Positions 16,732 to 26,163 of a DNA stretch of 64,000 bases are shown in pieces. Position 1 is the stretch's first letter, and each line of letters opens with the position of its first letter. A program made the translations under genes and the position numbers. The notes under the pieces are model-generated. The model was not told where the DNA came from, ran no database searches, and saw nothing but the letters and a program-made list of their open reading frames with translations. Source of the stretch: Tenuifilum thalassicum (lineage in GTDB: Bacteria > Bacteroidota > Bacteroidia > Bacteroidales > Tenuifilaceae); the NCBI RefSeq assembly GCF_013265555.1, contig NZ_CP041345.1, positions 2,092,581 through 2,156,580 on the forward strand, written 5' to 3'.

Positions 16732-18660
16732 TTAAAGAATACGCACTTCTGTTCTGCGATTTAGTGCTCTTCCCTCTTCGGTAGTGTTAGGAGCAACTGG
16801 TTTTGACTCGCCAAAACCTACCCATTCCAAACGTTCCGACTCAATGCCATGCTGAATAAGATAATCGACAACTGCTTTTGCTCTTTGTGTTGAAAGTTTT
16901 AGGTTATAATCATCAGAACCTAAATTATCGGTATGGCCACTAACCTCAACCCTTATGTTTGGATTTTGTTTTAGCACATCAAGCAAGTATTTGAGTTCAG
17001 CGGTTGACTCTGGAAGTATTTCATAGGAATCGAAAGCAAAGAAAATGTTTCTTAATGTTAAGACTTCTCCCTTTTCAATGGGTTGTAATTCTACATCAAG
17101 CCTAAAAGGCTTATCGAATGAGTAGTATTTTGTTAAATCGAAATGCTCGGAATGGAATAGATAACCAGGAGAAGAAACAAATAGCCCATACTTATTGTTC
17201 ACCGGGAGGCAAACCAGGAATTTCCCTCCTTTTGCCTTCACAACATCCATTAGTACTTTATTCTGCTTAAGGTCAACTAGCTTTACATTTGCTTCTATTG
17301 GGTCAAGTGTTTTACTGTCGGATATTGTACCCTTTACATACGAGGTCGGAGTTGGACGGATTTCGGGATAAAGTTCAAACGTGTAGATATCACGTCCACG
17401 TTCAGGCCTAATGTCGGATGAGTAGTATGCTTCAGTTCCTTTTGCATTCACAATTAGGCCCTCCTCGCTTCGATAAGTATTTATAGGATAGCCCAGATTA
17501 ACAGGCTTACTCCAGCCACCCGCACTATCGCGGCGGCTAACAAAAATATCCTGGCTTCCCATTCCAATGTGGCCAGAGGAAGAGAAGTACAGCGTTTGGT
17601 TATCAAAATGGATAAAAGGTGATTGCTCGCTTCCCGAAGTGTTTATAACACTGCCTAGGTTGACAGCATTATCCCATTGCCCGTCTGGATTTTTATCGCA
17701 TTTCCAAATATCAAAGTCACCCTGCCCTCCTGGTCGGTTGCTTACAAAGTACAAGGTTTTTCCATCGGGTGAGATGGACGGTTGCTTTTCCGAATAACGG
17801 TTGGTATTTACATGAACTGATAGTTTCTGAGGTCTACTCCACTGCCCGTCGGGCTGAAGTACCGATTGGTATATGTTGCACACGCCTCTACAAATAGTAA
17901 AATAGATGGTTTTACCATCGGACGAAACGGCTTGGGCACCTTCGTTAAAATCGGTATTCAGCGGAGATGAAACGGGAATACCTTTTGACCATTCTCCATC
18001 CTCGTTCCGATAGGAAATAAATAGATCTTCTTGCCACTTTGTACCACGAATACCCTTATCGGGACTCTTTGGCAATCGAACAGTATAAACCAAAGTCTTT
18101 TCGTCTACCGATAGGCTTGGCCAGTACTCATCCAAATCGGTATTTACGCCATCGCCAACCTCCTTTGGCTCAAATGGCACAGGGTTGGCTATCTGATTAA
18201 GCGCAAACTTACACTCTTCAATCTTCTTACGAGCCGATTTGTTAATGCTTTTACGTTTATCGTTGAATGTCAGGAAAGTTTCAAAACTTTCAAGGGCATT
18301 TTTATACTCGCCTTGCGAGAAGTAAAGAATACCTAGGATGTAAAACGAGCGTGGATGAAAGTTTTTATCTATTTCGTGCGATTTTTTTATTGTTTCAATC
18401 GCCTTATCAATTTCGCCCATTTCCATGTACACCTGCGACAATACCATATAGGCTTCAAGGAACTTGGGTTCAATATCGATGCTCTCTTGCAACAGTTTTT
18501 TGGCTGTAATATTATCGTACCTATTAAAAAACCGAAGGGCTTGCTCGTAATGAGAAATTGCTCTTTTATTTGATATTGAATATTTTTTTTGACTTTGAGC
18601 AAATCCATTTACTACTATAAGCAGTAAAACTATTAATATCAATATTTTATTACTCTTCAT
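16732..18660 (-). CDS. OmpA-family envelope protein with TPR and PD40 repeats
   Basis: This 642-residue exported protein has a signal peptide (about 1-21, ending GFAQ). TPR repeats follow at about 30-140 (LLQESIDIEPKFLEAYMVLS). WD40-like PD40 blades span about 190-415, with recurring SPDGKTLYFVSNRPGGQGDF-type units. A carboxypeptidase-regulatory-like beta-sandwich lies near 435-515, and a C-terminal OmpA peptidoglycan-binding domain near 525-642 (VSGHTDNLGSDDYNLKLS, then RALNRRTEVRIL). This PorE/OmpA-like order is common in Bacteroidota and anchors an envelope complex to peptidoglycan; some relatives take part in type IX secretion, which cannot be assigned here. It is flanked by speA and pgeF on the same strand, with gaps that allow separate transcription. 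Confidence 0.92.
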   Translation of the reverse strand: MKSNKILILIVLLLIVVNGFAQSQKKYSISNKRAISHYEQALRFFNRYDNITAKKLLQESIDIEPKFLEAYMVLSQVYMEMGEIDKAIETIKKSHEIDKNFHPRSFYILGILYFSQGEYKNALESFETFLTFNDKRKSINKSARKKIEECKFALNQIANPVPFEPKEVGDGVNTDLDEYWPSLSVDEKTLVYTVRLPKSPDKGIRGTKWQEDLFISYRNEDGEWSKGIPVSSPLNTDFNEGAQAVSSDGKTIYFTICRGVCNIYQSVLQPDGQWSRPQKLSVHVNTNRYSEKQPSISPDGKTLYFVSNRPGGQGDFDIWKCDKNPDGQWDNAVNLGSVINTSGSEQSPFIHFDNQTLYFSSSGHIGMGSQDIFVSRRDSAGGWSKPVNLGYPINTYRSEEGLIVNAKGTEAYYSSDIRPERGRDIYTFELYPEIRPTPTSYVKGTISDSKTLDPIEANVKLVDLKQNKVLMDVVKAKGGKFLVCLPVNNKYGLFVSSPGYLFHSEHFDLTKYYSFDKPFRLDVELQPIEKGEVLTLRNIFFAFDSYEILPESTAELKYLLDVLKQNPNIRVEVSGHTDNLGSDDYNLKLSTQRAKAVVDYLIQHGIESERLEWVGFGESKPVAPNTTEEGRALNRRTEVRIL

Positions 18661-18710
18661 AATATCAGTTTGTAAGATTATAATACGAATTATAATCAGC
18701 TATTGTTTTA

Positions 18711-18718
18711 CAAAGTTA
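18711..18718 (-). promoter_or_regulatory. -7 element upstream of OmpA-family gene
   Basis: The minus strand reads TAACTTTG, an exact TAnnTTTG, about 50 bases before the ATG at 18660. A -33 element is not clear. Confidence 0.35.
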
Positions 18719-18734
18719 ATTTCACAAGTGAGGA

Positions 18735-19547
18735 TTAGTTCAGCATTTTACTATTAATCATAATTGCAGCTCCAAATCTACCTTTATCGCCAGAGCGAGC
18801 AGAGAAAAACAGGTGTTTATTACATATGGTGCATAAGCCCGCAAAGTCAACATTTTCATATTTTACACCCACCTCTTGTAATGTGTAAAGATTAGCCCGC
18901 CATAAATCAAAAACTGGTCTTTCCATGTCGTCGTATTTAATCAACAACTCGTATTTAGCAGGGAAGACCTGATTTACAATGCTGATTACATCGTCACCTA
19001 CCTCATAGCAGCATGGTCCAGCCGACGGGCCTATTCCCACCATTAAATCGGCGGGATTAGTTCCGAACTCCTGTTTCATTGCATACACCACTTCAGCAGC
19101 TATACGCTTAACAGTACCCTTCCAACCAGCATGGGCTGCTCCTATTGCTTTATTTATGGGATCGAAAAAAAGGATGGGAACGCAATCGGCTGCCTGAGCC
19201 ACAAGACAAATATTGGGAATTTTTGTAATCCATGCATCGGAGCTCTGCAGGGCATCGGCTTTACTAAAAGCCCCTCTACCTCTTTCCTTATCGGTAATTA
19301 GCTCAACCTTATTTCCATGCACCTGCTCGGCAAACACATAGCAAGACGGGTCAAAACCAAATTTTTGGGCCAAAATCTGCCTATTTTCAAGCACTTTTGC
19401 ATCTGGTAAAAAACCGTTAAGCCCAATAGAAAATTGTTTATCCTCGTTCAATCCAATGCGAGTAGAAATAAAGTGTGTAATAGTTGAGTCGTAATTACTA
19501 AACTTTTCAAACTTAAAGAAAAGTATATCATCGAAAGCAAGTGGCAT
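18735..19547 (-). CDS. pgeF: PgeF/YfiH-type purine nucleoside phosphorylase (LACC1-like)
   Basis: This 270-residue cytosolic enzyme belongs to the former polyphenol oxidase (YfiH/DUF152) family. Members are now known as multi-copper-free purine nucleoside enzymes or peptidoglycan-editing factors. Signature regions include VFAEQVHGNKVELI, CLVAQAADCVPILFFDP, GAAHAGWKGTVKRIAAEVV and GIGPSAGPCCYEVGDDV; the His and Cys residues in these motifs form the metal site. Length is normal. It follows the LytTR regulator by 35 bases on the same strand. A promoter-like sequence sits in that gap and overlaps the regulator's end, so it may also be transcribed alone. Confidence 0.93.
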   Translation of the reverse strand: MPLAFDDILFFKFEKFSNYDSTITHFISTRIGLNEDKQFSIGLNGFLPDAKVLENRQILAQKFGFDPSCYVFAEQVHGNKVELITDKERGRGAFSKADALQSSDAWITKIPNICLVAQAADCVPILFFDPINKAIGAAHAGWKGTVKRIAAEVVYAMKQEFGTNPADLMVGIGPSAGPCCYEVGDDVISIVNQVFPAKYELLIKYDDMERPVFDLWRANLYTLQEVGVKYENVDFAGLCTICNKHLFFSARSGDKGRFGAAIMINSKMLN

Positions 19548-19564
19548 ACAAAAACATTTTTACC

Positions 19565-19593
19565 CAAATGTAGTAAAAAATACTACTTCTCAA
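19565..19593 (-). promoter_or_regulatory. Possible pgeF promoter
   Basis: On the minus strand TTG (19591-19593) is followed after 18 bases by TACATTTG (19565-19572), close to the Bacteroidota consensus but one base short in spacing. It overlaps the last codons of the upstream regulator gene. Confidence 0.45.
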
Positions 19594-20338
19594 GCCACTT
19601 CTTAAAGTCGGATACTCTTTCGCGACTAACAATTAAAGGTTCGTCATTTTCAATTGGAGTAATCACTTTTAACCTGCTTGATGAATATACCACAATATCA
19701 CGGATAAATTTCTTAGAAACTATTGCCCCACGGTTAATTCTAAAAAACTGCACTGGGTCAAGTTCCACCTCAAGCATCTCCAAAGTAAAATCGATAGCAT
19801 AATCACGTCCATCGGCAGTTTTCAGGTAGGTATTTTTTTCCATCACATGAAAAAGCACAACATTTTCTGTTTCAATAGTTTTAATATGTTCACCTACTCG
19901 AACAATAAATCGTCGTCGAAAGTTTGGTGCACCTAGCTGAGCGGCTATTGATGCTAGCAGTTCAGGAGTTACTAAGGCGGGCCTTTGCATCGACTCAAAC
20001 TTTTCAAGGGCACTTTTCAAATCGACTTTATTTATTGGTTTTAACAGGTAATCGATACTATTTACCTTAAATGCTTTTATTGCGTACTCGTTAAATGCAG
20101 TGGTAAAGATAACTGGACAGTTCAACTTCAGATGTTCAAATATCTCAAAGCTCAAGCCATCGGCCAGCTGAATATCAAAAAAAGCAATGTCGGGATGTTC
20201 ATTCGTTTGAAGCCACCTTACAGTTGATGAAACGGAATCAAAGCACCCTAAACACTTAAAATTAGGTCTAAGCGATTCTACTAAACCTTTTAGCATTTCA
20301 GCCGTAGGCTGCTCATCCTCTACAATTATGTATTGCAT
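19583..20338 (-). CDS. LytTR-family response regulator
   Basis: This 251-residue DNA-binding regulator has an N-terminal receiver (about 1-120) with the acidic pair in VEDEQ, the phosphoacceptor D55 in IAFFDIQLADG, and the switch lysine in SIDYLLKPI. The C-terminal LytTR domain (about 150-250) shows RRRFIVRVGEHIKTIETENV, FFRINRGAIVSKKFI and the end ISRERVSDFKKWL-like pattern. It is the likely partner of the LytS-type kinase encoded two genes upstream at 20988-22034. The methyltransferase-like gene between them sits in the same run of minus-strand genes (31- and 57-base gaps). Confidence 0.94.
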   Translation of the reverse strand: MQYIIVEDEQPTAEMLKGLVESLRPNFKCLGCFDSVSSTVRWLQTNEHPDIAFFDIQLADGLSFEIFEHLKLNCPVIFTTAFNEYAIKAFKVNSIDYLLKPINKVDLKSALEKFESMQRPALVTPELLASIAAQLGAPNFRRRFIVRVGEHIKTIETENVVLFHVMEKNTYLKTADGRDYAIDFTLEMLEVELDPVQFFRINRGAIVSKKFIRDIVVYSSSRLKVITPIENDEPLIVSRERVSDFKKWLEK

Positions 20339-20369
20339 AACTTAAAGAGTTTATCAACATTACATGAAA

Positions 20370-20930
20370 CTACCAAATCCAAGGTATTAGCATTTTTACT
20401 TTTTTAGAATAGCTTTCATACTTCTCTTTGAATTCTGATTTCAAAGCTTGCTCCTCAACCCTAATCCTATATAAAACAGCCAGCAACATAGAAACCGAAA
20501 TGATTAAAAATGACGAAAATGTATTCATGGCAAGCGCAAAGCCTATCATAATTAGCAAGAGCCCCAAATAACTTGGATGCCGCACATACCCATACAAACC
20601 ATCGGTTTTGAGCTGATGATTTGTGGCAATAACCACATTAACTGTAAAGGATTGTTTGAGCTGAAAAATTGACAACCAACGAATTATCACTCCAACTATA
20701 ATTAAAAGCAACCCAACACCAGCAACAACATAGTTAGCCAATTTCCAGATATAGTAATTTGCAAAAATAAACCCGAATGTAAAACCTAACGAGATGGTTA
20801 TCCAGAGCAATGCCATTGAGCCCCTATCGGATTTTTTTAGCGTATGCTCCTTTTGGGAACGTTTAAAAACCATCAAAACAAACTCAGATACAAAAAAAAT
20901 GGCTGATAGAAGAATTAAGTATTTCATCAT
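20370..20930 (-). CDS. ICMT/PEMT-like membrane methyltransferase
   Basis: This 186-residue membrane protein has about five membrane segments. The C-terminal half carries the isoprenylcysteine-carboxyl / phospholipid methyltransferase pattern, with LKTDGLYGYVRHPSYLG (about 117-133) for SAM binding and the RVEEQALKSEFKEKYESYSK and IPWIW ending. Bacterial relatives are usually called isoprenylcysteine carboxyl methyltransferase family or DUF1295/NnrU-like and their substrates are mostly unknown (lipids or small molecules). It lies between a LytS kinase and its LytTR regulator, so it is probably co-transcribed with them. Confidence 0.85.
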   Translation of the reverse strand: MMKYLILLSAIFFVSEFVLMVFKRSQKEHTLKKSDRGSMALLWITISLGFTFGFIFANYYIWKLANYVVAGVGLLLIIVGVIIRWLSIFQLKQSFTVNVVIATNHQLKTDGLYGYVRHPSYLGLLLIMIGFALAMNTFSSFLIISVSMLLAVLYRIRVEEQALKSEFKEKYESYSKKVKMLIPWIW

Positions 20931-20987
20931 AAGTTCTCATTTTATCATCCTAAACATTGCAAAGTCAACTCTTAAATTAATTCTAAT

Positions 20988-22034
20988 TCAATCACTTTGA
21001 GCACTATTATCATTAACTATGGGCAATTTAACAGTAAAAAAACTCTCATCGGATAAAACATCTACATTTCTTCCTGTTAGTATTTTATACTGCCTGTTTA
21101 TTATATCCAACCCCACGCCATTAGATTGTGATATAGTTTTTTTTCTCTGTACATTATTTTTAACCACTAGGCAGTCCTCCACCCTATCGATTGTTATTTT
21201 TAGAGGTTTTTCCTTTGATACCACATTATGTTTCAAACAATTCTCCAATAAAGTTTGAAGCGATAGCGGCACCAATTTGCCATTATAATTATCAATATTT
21301 AAACTAACCTTAAGGCTATCGCCAAATCTAATTTTTTGTAAGCTGATATATGAACTAATAAAATCTATCTCATCATGCAATGGCACCAAATCCTTATCAC
21401 TCTGATTGAGTACATATCGATAAATTTCAGCGAATTTTTGGACATACAACTTGGCCTTTTCGGCATTAGTTTCAATAAGAGAGCTAAGGACGCTTAAACT
21501 ATTAAAAAGAAAATGTGGATTAACTTGACTTTTTAATGCGTTTAACTGCAACTGAATAGCCTCCTGTTTTAATCGCTCCTGGTTTATTAGCCCAATTTTC
21601 CACCACTTAAAAAAGGAAGCCAAGTAAAATGAAATAGTTATAACCAGCGAAATGGAAAGAACCAAAAACATTTGAGCGAGATATATGTTGAGATTGTCCA
21701 ACAAGCTTATGTTAAAAATATACCTAAACCCCAAATAGTAAACCAAAAATATATCGCTTATAGTTACTAAAAACGAAAGCGTTAAAGAAACTGCTAAGGT
21801 TTTAGTAGGATTCTTCACCCATGACTCATTTCTCCCCACAATCCATCCGATAAACTGATTTGATTTCCATAGAGAAAAGCCAATCAGAACCCCAAATCCC
21901 ACTGAATCCAAATATTCTGGGAATTCGGCAAAGGTGCTTTTACCCATAAAAACAAGAAGAATAATAAAAGTGAGAAGAAGGGCAAAAAAGGTATCGCGTA
22001 GCTGAATAAGAGCAAAATGGATTATTGGTTTCAT
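20988..22034 (-). CDS. LytS-type sensor histidine kinase
   Basis: This 348-residue membrane kinase has four to five membrane helices (about 8-30, 45-64, 80-102, 115-140), a coiled linker, and a His_kinase domain whose phosphoacceptor H174 lies in LKSQVNPHFLFNSLSVLSSL. The ATP lid region is reduced, as normal for this class, with SLQTLLENCLKHNV (N box) and GVGLDIINRQYKILTG (G box). Such kinases pair with LytTR regulators; the gene at 19583-20338 is the candidate. No sensor domain other than the membrane block is seen, so the signal may be in the membrane. Confidence 0.94.
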   Translation of the reverse strand: MKPIIHFALIQLRDTFFALLLTFIILLVFMGKSTFAEFPEYLDSVGFGVLIGFSLWKSNQFIGWIVGRNESWVKNPTKTLAVSLTLSFLVTISDIFLVYYLGFRYIFNISLLDNLNIYLAQMFLVLSISLVITISFYLASFFKWWKIGLINQERLKQEAIQLQLNALKSQVNPHFLFNSLSVLSSLIETNAEKAKLYVQKFAEIYRYVLNQSDKDLVPLHDEIDFISSYISLQKIRFGDSLKVSLNIDNYNGKLVPLSLQTLLENCLKHNVVSKEKPLKITIDRVEDCLVVKNNVQRKKTISQSNGVGLDIINRQYKILTGRNVDVLSDESFFTVKLPIVNDNSAQSD

Positions 22035-22102
22035 TGGTTGAAATTTTAACGTAATAAAGATAAGGAAAATGGCTTAAAGGATATTACAAATAAAAAGGCA
22101 AA

Positions 22103-22133
22103 GGCCGAAATGCAGTTTTGATACATTTCGGCC
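22103..22133 (-). terminator. Terminator after the TPR gene
   Basis: A 10-bp perfect stem (GGCCGAAATG/CATTTCGGCC) with an 11-nt loop lies eight bases beyond the stop at 22141. On the minus strand it is followed by TTTGCCTTTTTATT. It closes the sigma-factor operon. Confidence 0.75.
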
Positions 22134-22140
22134 AGTGATT

Positions 22141-22791
22141 CTAACTAGACTTTTTGCAAACCTTAATCATTCTTGAATTGGTAGCCATACCCCACTTTGG
22201 CTTAAGGTCTTCGGTAGCAGCCGCCTTAAAGAGTTTGTCGGCACGCTCAAAGTATGGTAAAGCTTTTTTTGTTCCACCGCCAAACATTTTAGGGGTGTAA
22301 TAAAAGTTCATTCCCATTAAGAAGTGAGCCCTAGGATTTGAGGGGTTAAGTTCAAGCGACTTCTGTAAAACCTCAGCAGCCTTTCCCGAATATGTCATAC
22401 CACGCATTGGGTTTACAGTTATTCTTGCCTGATAGAGCCACCCTTGCAGGGCATAGAGTTCCGATTTGTCCGGATTAAGTTCTTTTGCTTTATCGATACA
22501 AATCTGTGCCTTGTCCAATAAGTTGTCTATTTGGTCACCATCTTTACTACGATAAGCTAAATGAATCCATAGGAACGCCTGATAATATTGAGGCTCCCAT
22601 CTGTCGGACTCGGAAACGCCAATGCGCTCAAAACGTGCAATACAATCCTTAACCTCGTCATCGGTTTTAGCACTATCGACCAAAGCTAGAGTTTCTTTCA
22701 TTGCCTGAATGTAGTCTGAGTTCTGGCCAAAGAGTTTAGCTGACCAAACTGATGCTGCAACTACAGCTACAAATAACATAATCCTTTTCAT
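22141..22791 (-). CDS. Exported TPR protein
   Basis: This 216-residue protein has a signal peptide (about 1-22, ending KLFGQ) and TPR-like helices: LLDKAQICIDKAKELNPDKS, ELYALQGWLYQARI, AAEVLQKSLELNPSNPRAHF and KALPYFERADKLFKAAA. It is probably periplasmic and a protein-binding scaffold. It is the last gene after the TonB-dependent receptor (33-base gap) and before a terminator, so it likely supports that receptor's unit. Confidence 0.8.
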   Translation of the reverse strand: MKRIMLFVAVVAASVWSAKLFGQNSDYIQAMKETLALVDSAKTDDEVKDCIARFERIGVSESDRWEPQYYQAFLWIHLAYRSKDGDQIDNLLDKAQICIDKAKELNPDKSELYALQGWLYQARITVNPMRGMTYSGKAAEVLQKSLELNPSNPRAHFLMGMNFYYTPKMFGGGTKKALPYFERADKLFKAAATEDLKPKWGMATNSRMIKVCKKSS

Positions 22792-22823
22792 AATTGTCTG
22801 ATTTTAATTAGTTAAAAAAATGC

Positions 22824-24950
22824 TTACAGTGTAACAAAAATGGCAGCCATGATAAATCTGGGATTATTCGCCTTAATAGGGAATGGCTCATATTCACCAG
22901 AAGAATTAGGCTGAGAAAAATACCTGTAACCAAAGATGTTGTCGCGACCGGTTACATTGTTTATTGCAAAATAGAATATAAACTGCTTGTTAAATATTTG
23001 CCTCAAATGGCTAATGTTGAAACTTAAATCGGCAAAGTATGGGGTAAGTCCATCCATAAATTGGGTACTATTAGGGTTATTGTAGGGTCTACCCGACGAG
23101 TATGTAGCTGAAAGGCCAAAAAGTGTCGTAATACTTTGAACCCAATACTTTGCAACTATACTTGCCGAATGCTTAGGGGCAAAAGGTGGGGTTACCTTGG
23201 TTTGATAATCTCGATAAATTCTTTTAGAATCGATATACGAGTAGGCAATCCAATATTCCAGCATTCTAAAAGTCTTTTTATCGCGCCAAAAGATATCTAC
23301 TCCCTTGCTAAACCCATCTCCATCATTCTTGTATAAACTACCATCCCAAAAATTCTGTGAGTTATAGGTGACAAGGTTCGAATAATCCTTTCTATAGGCT
23401 TCAATCCTGAAAATCCTATCATCGTTCTCCCATTGGTAATTCAGAATGATGTGATTAGCCTGCTCTGGCATTAGCCGATGGGTAAATCGTAGCAAATACT
23501 CTTCTGGTGTTTGGTAGAATTGGCCATATGCTAATGAAACCTGCGACTGCTTACCTAACTTATAAGCTGCTGAAAATCGGGGTGCAATCGAACTGTTTTT
23601 AAGTAAGCTGCTATTCTCAGCGCGCAGACCAATTCGAAAAGCAAGTTTGCTAATTGGTCGGAATTCCGATTCAACGAACGCAGATGTGTTGTAATCCTCA
23701 AAATTGCTTAGGTTGCTAAAACCACTGATGTTTTCATGATAATTCTGGTTGAAGTAATTATAGGTTTCCTCAACACCTGCTAGCACATTCAAATAGTCGA
23801 AAATTTTCTTTTTCAAAACTACTTTACCCTGCATATTCCTGTTCTTTTCGTAGACGTAGTAATCCTGAAAATCAATCTTATTATCATCAGTAGTAAAAGC
23901 AACACCACCTTTTAACATGAACCCATTATTCAAATTGGAACTAAAGGTTGAATTGACGTAACTGTTACTATTTTTCAACCTTATATCAACCAAGCTATTA
24001 ACTGTTTCAAAATCGGGATACTCAACCCCAACGGAACTCGAAGAGAAATGGCCTAGCACCTTAACAATTGATTCAGCACCCAAATGCGCCTGACTCATAA
24101 AAATACCACTTATAATCTCGGGATACTTAGTCATTCTAAACCTATTCTCTCTTAAGCTCATGTATGGCTCAAGGTTGAAATACTCAACACCTGTAGCTAT
24201 ACCAAACTTTTTTTTCGTTAACGTTTGGGTAACCCCAGCACCAACAGTCATTAAAGAGATATCGGTTTTGTCGTGTTGTGGGAAAGCATTTGTGTTCAGA
24301 ATCAAGGCTGAAGATAGCGCCTGTCCATACTCTGCCGAGTACCCCCCTGTACTAAACATTGTACCTGAAAAAAGTTGTGGTGAGAAGCGTCCCCTACTTC
24401 CCAAATCGGGTATGTTGGATGTGTAAGGCTTCTTAACCAGTAACCCATCAATAAATGTTTTAGATTCGTAACCATCGCCGCCGCGAACAAAAAGCCTTCC
24501 GTCCTCGGGTTTTGTAACAGAGCCTGGCAGAGTGGTTAATGCACCGTAAATGTCGCCAGTTGCGCTAGGAGTGGTAACAATATCGAGAGGTTGAAGCGTT
24601 ACGCTTCGCTTCCTATCGGAAGTTTCATATGTACCAGCGGTTATTACTACTCCGCCAATGCTATTGCTACTCTCACGAAGTTTGAAATCAACTATTCGGG
24701 TTTCACCTACTTCTTTTTCTTGAGACTTGTAACCTATAAATGTGGCAACCAGAATATCAGTTTGGTCATTCACGCTAATCCTAAACCTTCCAACTGAGTC
24801 GGTTGAAACACCATTGTAGGTGCCTTTAATAATAACATTTGCACCTTGTAAAGGATTCCCTTGTCTATCGGTTACTTTACCTGTCACAATTATTTGACAA
24901 GTGCCTTGCAACGCGAACATAGTGGCTAGTATTAGAGAGAATAATTTCAT
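22824..24950 (-). CDS. TonB-dependent receptor with CarboxypepD-like N-domain
   Basis: This outer-membrane receptor of about 708 residues takes up an unknown ligand with TonB energy. I place the start at the ATG at 24948-24950, where MKLFSLILATMFALQGTCQ is a signal peptide; the longer open frame adds 18 atypical residues. The N-terminal domain (about 22-100) is the regulatory-like beta-sandwich VTGKVTDRQGNPLQGANVII. The plug contains YGALTTLPGSVTKPEDGRLF and VRGGDGYESKTFIDGLLV. The beta-barrel ends in FIMAAIFVTL, with a terminal hydrophobic residue in place of the usual Phe. It is not of the long SusC type. It lies downstream of a sigma factor, an anti-sigma-like protein and a DUF4097-like protein. 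Confidence 0.9.
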   Translation of the reverse strand: MKLFSLILATMFALQGTCQIIVTGKVTDRQGNPLQGANVIIKGTYNGVSTDSVGRFRISVNDQTDILVATFIGYKSQEKEVGETRIVDFKLRESSNSIGGVVITAGTYETSDRKRSVTLQPLDIVTTPSATGDIYGALTTLPGSVTKPEDGRLFVRGGDGYESKTFIDGLLVKKPYTSNIPDLGSRGRFSPQLFSGTMFSTGGYSAEYGQALSSALILNTNAFPQHDKTDISLMTVGAGVTQTLTKKKFGIATGVEYFNLEPYMSLRENRFRMTKYPEIISGIFMSQAHLGAESIVKVLGHFSSSSVGVEYPDFETVNSLVDIRLKNSNSYVNSTFSSNLNNGFMLKGGVAFTTDDNKIDFQDYYVYEKNRNMQGKVVLKKKIFDYLNVLAGVEETYNYFNQNYHENISGFSNLSNFEDYNTSAFVESEFRPISKLAFRIGLRAENSSLLKNSSIAPRFSAAYKLGKQSQVSLAYGQFYQTPEEYLLRFTHRLMPEQANHIILNYQWENDDRIFRIEAYRKDYSNLVTYNSQNFWDGSLYKNDGDGFSKGVDIFWRDKKTFRMLEYWIAYSYIDSKRIYRDYQTKVTPPFAPKHSASIVAKYWVQSITTLFGLSATYSSGRPYNNPNSTQFMDGLTPYFADLSFNISHLRQIFNKQFIFYFAINNVTGRDNIFGYRYFSQPNSSGEYEPFPIKANNPRFIMAAIFVTL

Positions 24951-25074
24951 GGCACCCTTGTTTTTTAATTTTACATAACAAAGATGCACCAACCAGCTAG
25001 CCATAAAAAATGAAACCCGACAAGCTGTCGAATTTCATCTCCTAAATGTAAAAAACAAGTTCTGAACTGTATTT

Positions 25075-26151
25075 CTAATCTAAATCTGCATTTCCATACT
25101 TCATACGCAAGGTTACTTTTGATTTAGGCGAGGAGGAAGTCCCCACAACCCCCAATAGTTTTACCGATGTGTTTTTCTCAATCCTATTAAGTCTAGTTTT
25201 TCTATCACCTAAATCAACATTTCCATATGAAACAAATGCGTCAATTTTATAGCTTGATGACTCAGGTATACCAGCCTTGAAACCTGTATATGCTGCCTCA
25301 AAAACAATCTCGTCAAAATTTTTACCTACACTTTGAATTTTAACATCGCCATACTTAGCCGATAGTTGAAACTTATTTTTCAACTCACTGATACTAAATA
25401 CCGTATATCCAGATTCTCCCACTAAGTTCTTAACACTTTCAACCTCGTACTTGTCATACTTCGATTCTAAAACCAGCGAGCTAACGTTTTCAATATCGAT
25501 TTTGGAATAACGTGAAAGCACCACCCCTGCAACAAGATTTTCTACAATTAACTTTCCGTATTTCACCTCAAACTTTGCCCAATTTGCATCTACCACCGAT
25601 GCTTTCCCATAGCTAACCTGTATCTCATTTAAAGATTCAGCATCGCCACGAGTTAGCTTATTCACCACAATATTGCCATACTTTAAAGCAACCTCCAAAT
25701 GGCTATCGAGCTCATTAATAAAAATATCGCCAAATTTATTTTCAATTTTGGTATCAACATATTTAGGCATCTTAATGGTGTAATCTATGCTAATCTCGTT
25801 GTTTGAGGATTGAAACAACCTGCGATTTGCTCTTGAGAACTCATCATCAAATGTAGTGATTGCCAAAACCTTATCATCCTCTTTAGTAAGCGAGACATTA
25901 ATAGCATCGAGAAGTGCTGTTGCTTTTGATTCGTTTCGGCTATCTACCTTAACAACTACGTTAATTTGGATAGAACTTTTGTCCCAGTTCTGTATATTAA
26001 CCTGCCCAAACTTATTCTTAACAACTAATTTAGTATTCTCATTTACATTGAATTCTTTATTAAACTCCTTGCTTTTAGGAACATTACTACCTATTGCTAA
26101 ATTTGAAGCAACAAACAGTAGAGCAACCGTTAAAATTCTAAAGTTCTTCAT
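25075..26151 (-). CDS. DUF4097-like periplasmic beta-solenoid protein
   Basis: This 358-residue protein has a signal peptide (about 1-21, ending AIGS). The rest is built of short beta repeats with recurring K-Y-G or S-Y-G turns: NKFGQVNI, ENKFGDIFI, LKYGNIVV, VSYGKASV, VKYGKLIV, AKYGDVKI, VSYGNVDL. This is the pattern of DUF4097/adhesin-like proteins, thought to form a beta-solenoid. They are commonly encoded beside ECF sigma/anti-sigma genes or PspC-like regulators. It lies 12 bases after the membrane protein gene of the same operon. A role as envelope sensor or scaffold is inferred only. Confidence 0.8.
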   Translation of the reverse strand: MKNFRILTVALLFVASNLAIGSNVPKSKEFNKEFNVNENTKLVVKNKFGQVNIQNWDKSSIQINVVVKVDSRNESKATALLDAINVSLTKEDDKVLAITTFDDEFSRANRRLFQSSNNEISIDYTIKMPKYVDTKIENKFGDIFINELDSHLEVALKYGNIVVNKLTRGDAESLNEIQVSYGKASVVDANWAKFEVKYGKLIVENLVAGVVLSRYSKIDIENVSSLVLESKYDKYEVESVKNLVGESGYTVFSISELKNKFQLSAKYGDVKIQSVGKNFDEIVFEAAYTGFKAGIPESSSYKIDAFVSYGNVDLGDRKTRLNRIEKNTSVKLLGVVGTSSSPKSKVTLRMKYGNADLD

Positions 26152-26163
26152 ATTATAGGTGTT

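Noticed and set aside
22812-22828. TACAGTGTAA as a copy of the heptamer repeat
   Set aside because: It is only one unit and lies on the stop codon of the receptor gene; no array surrounds it.
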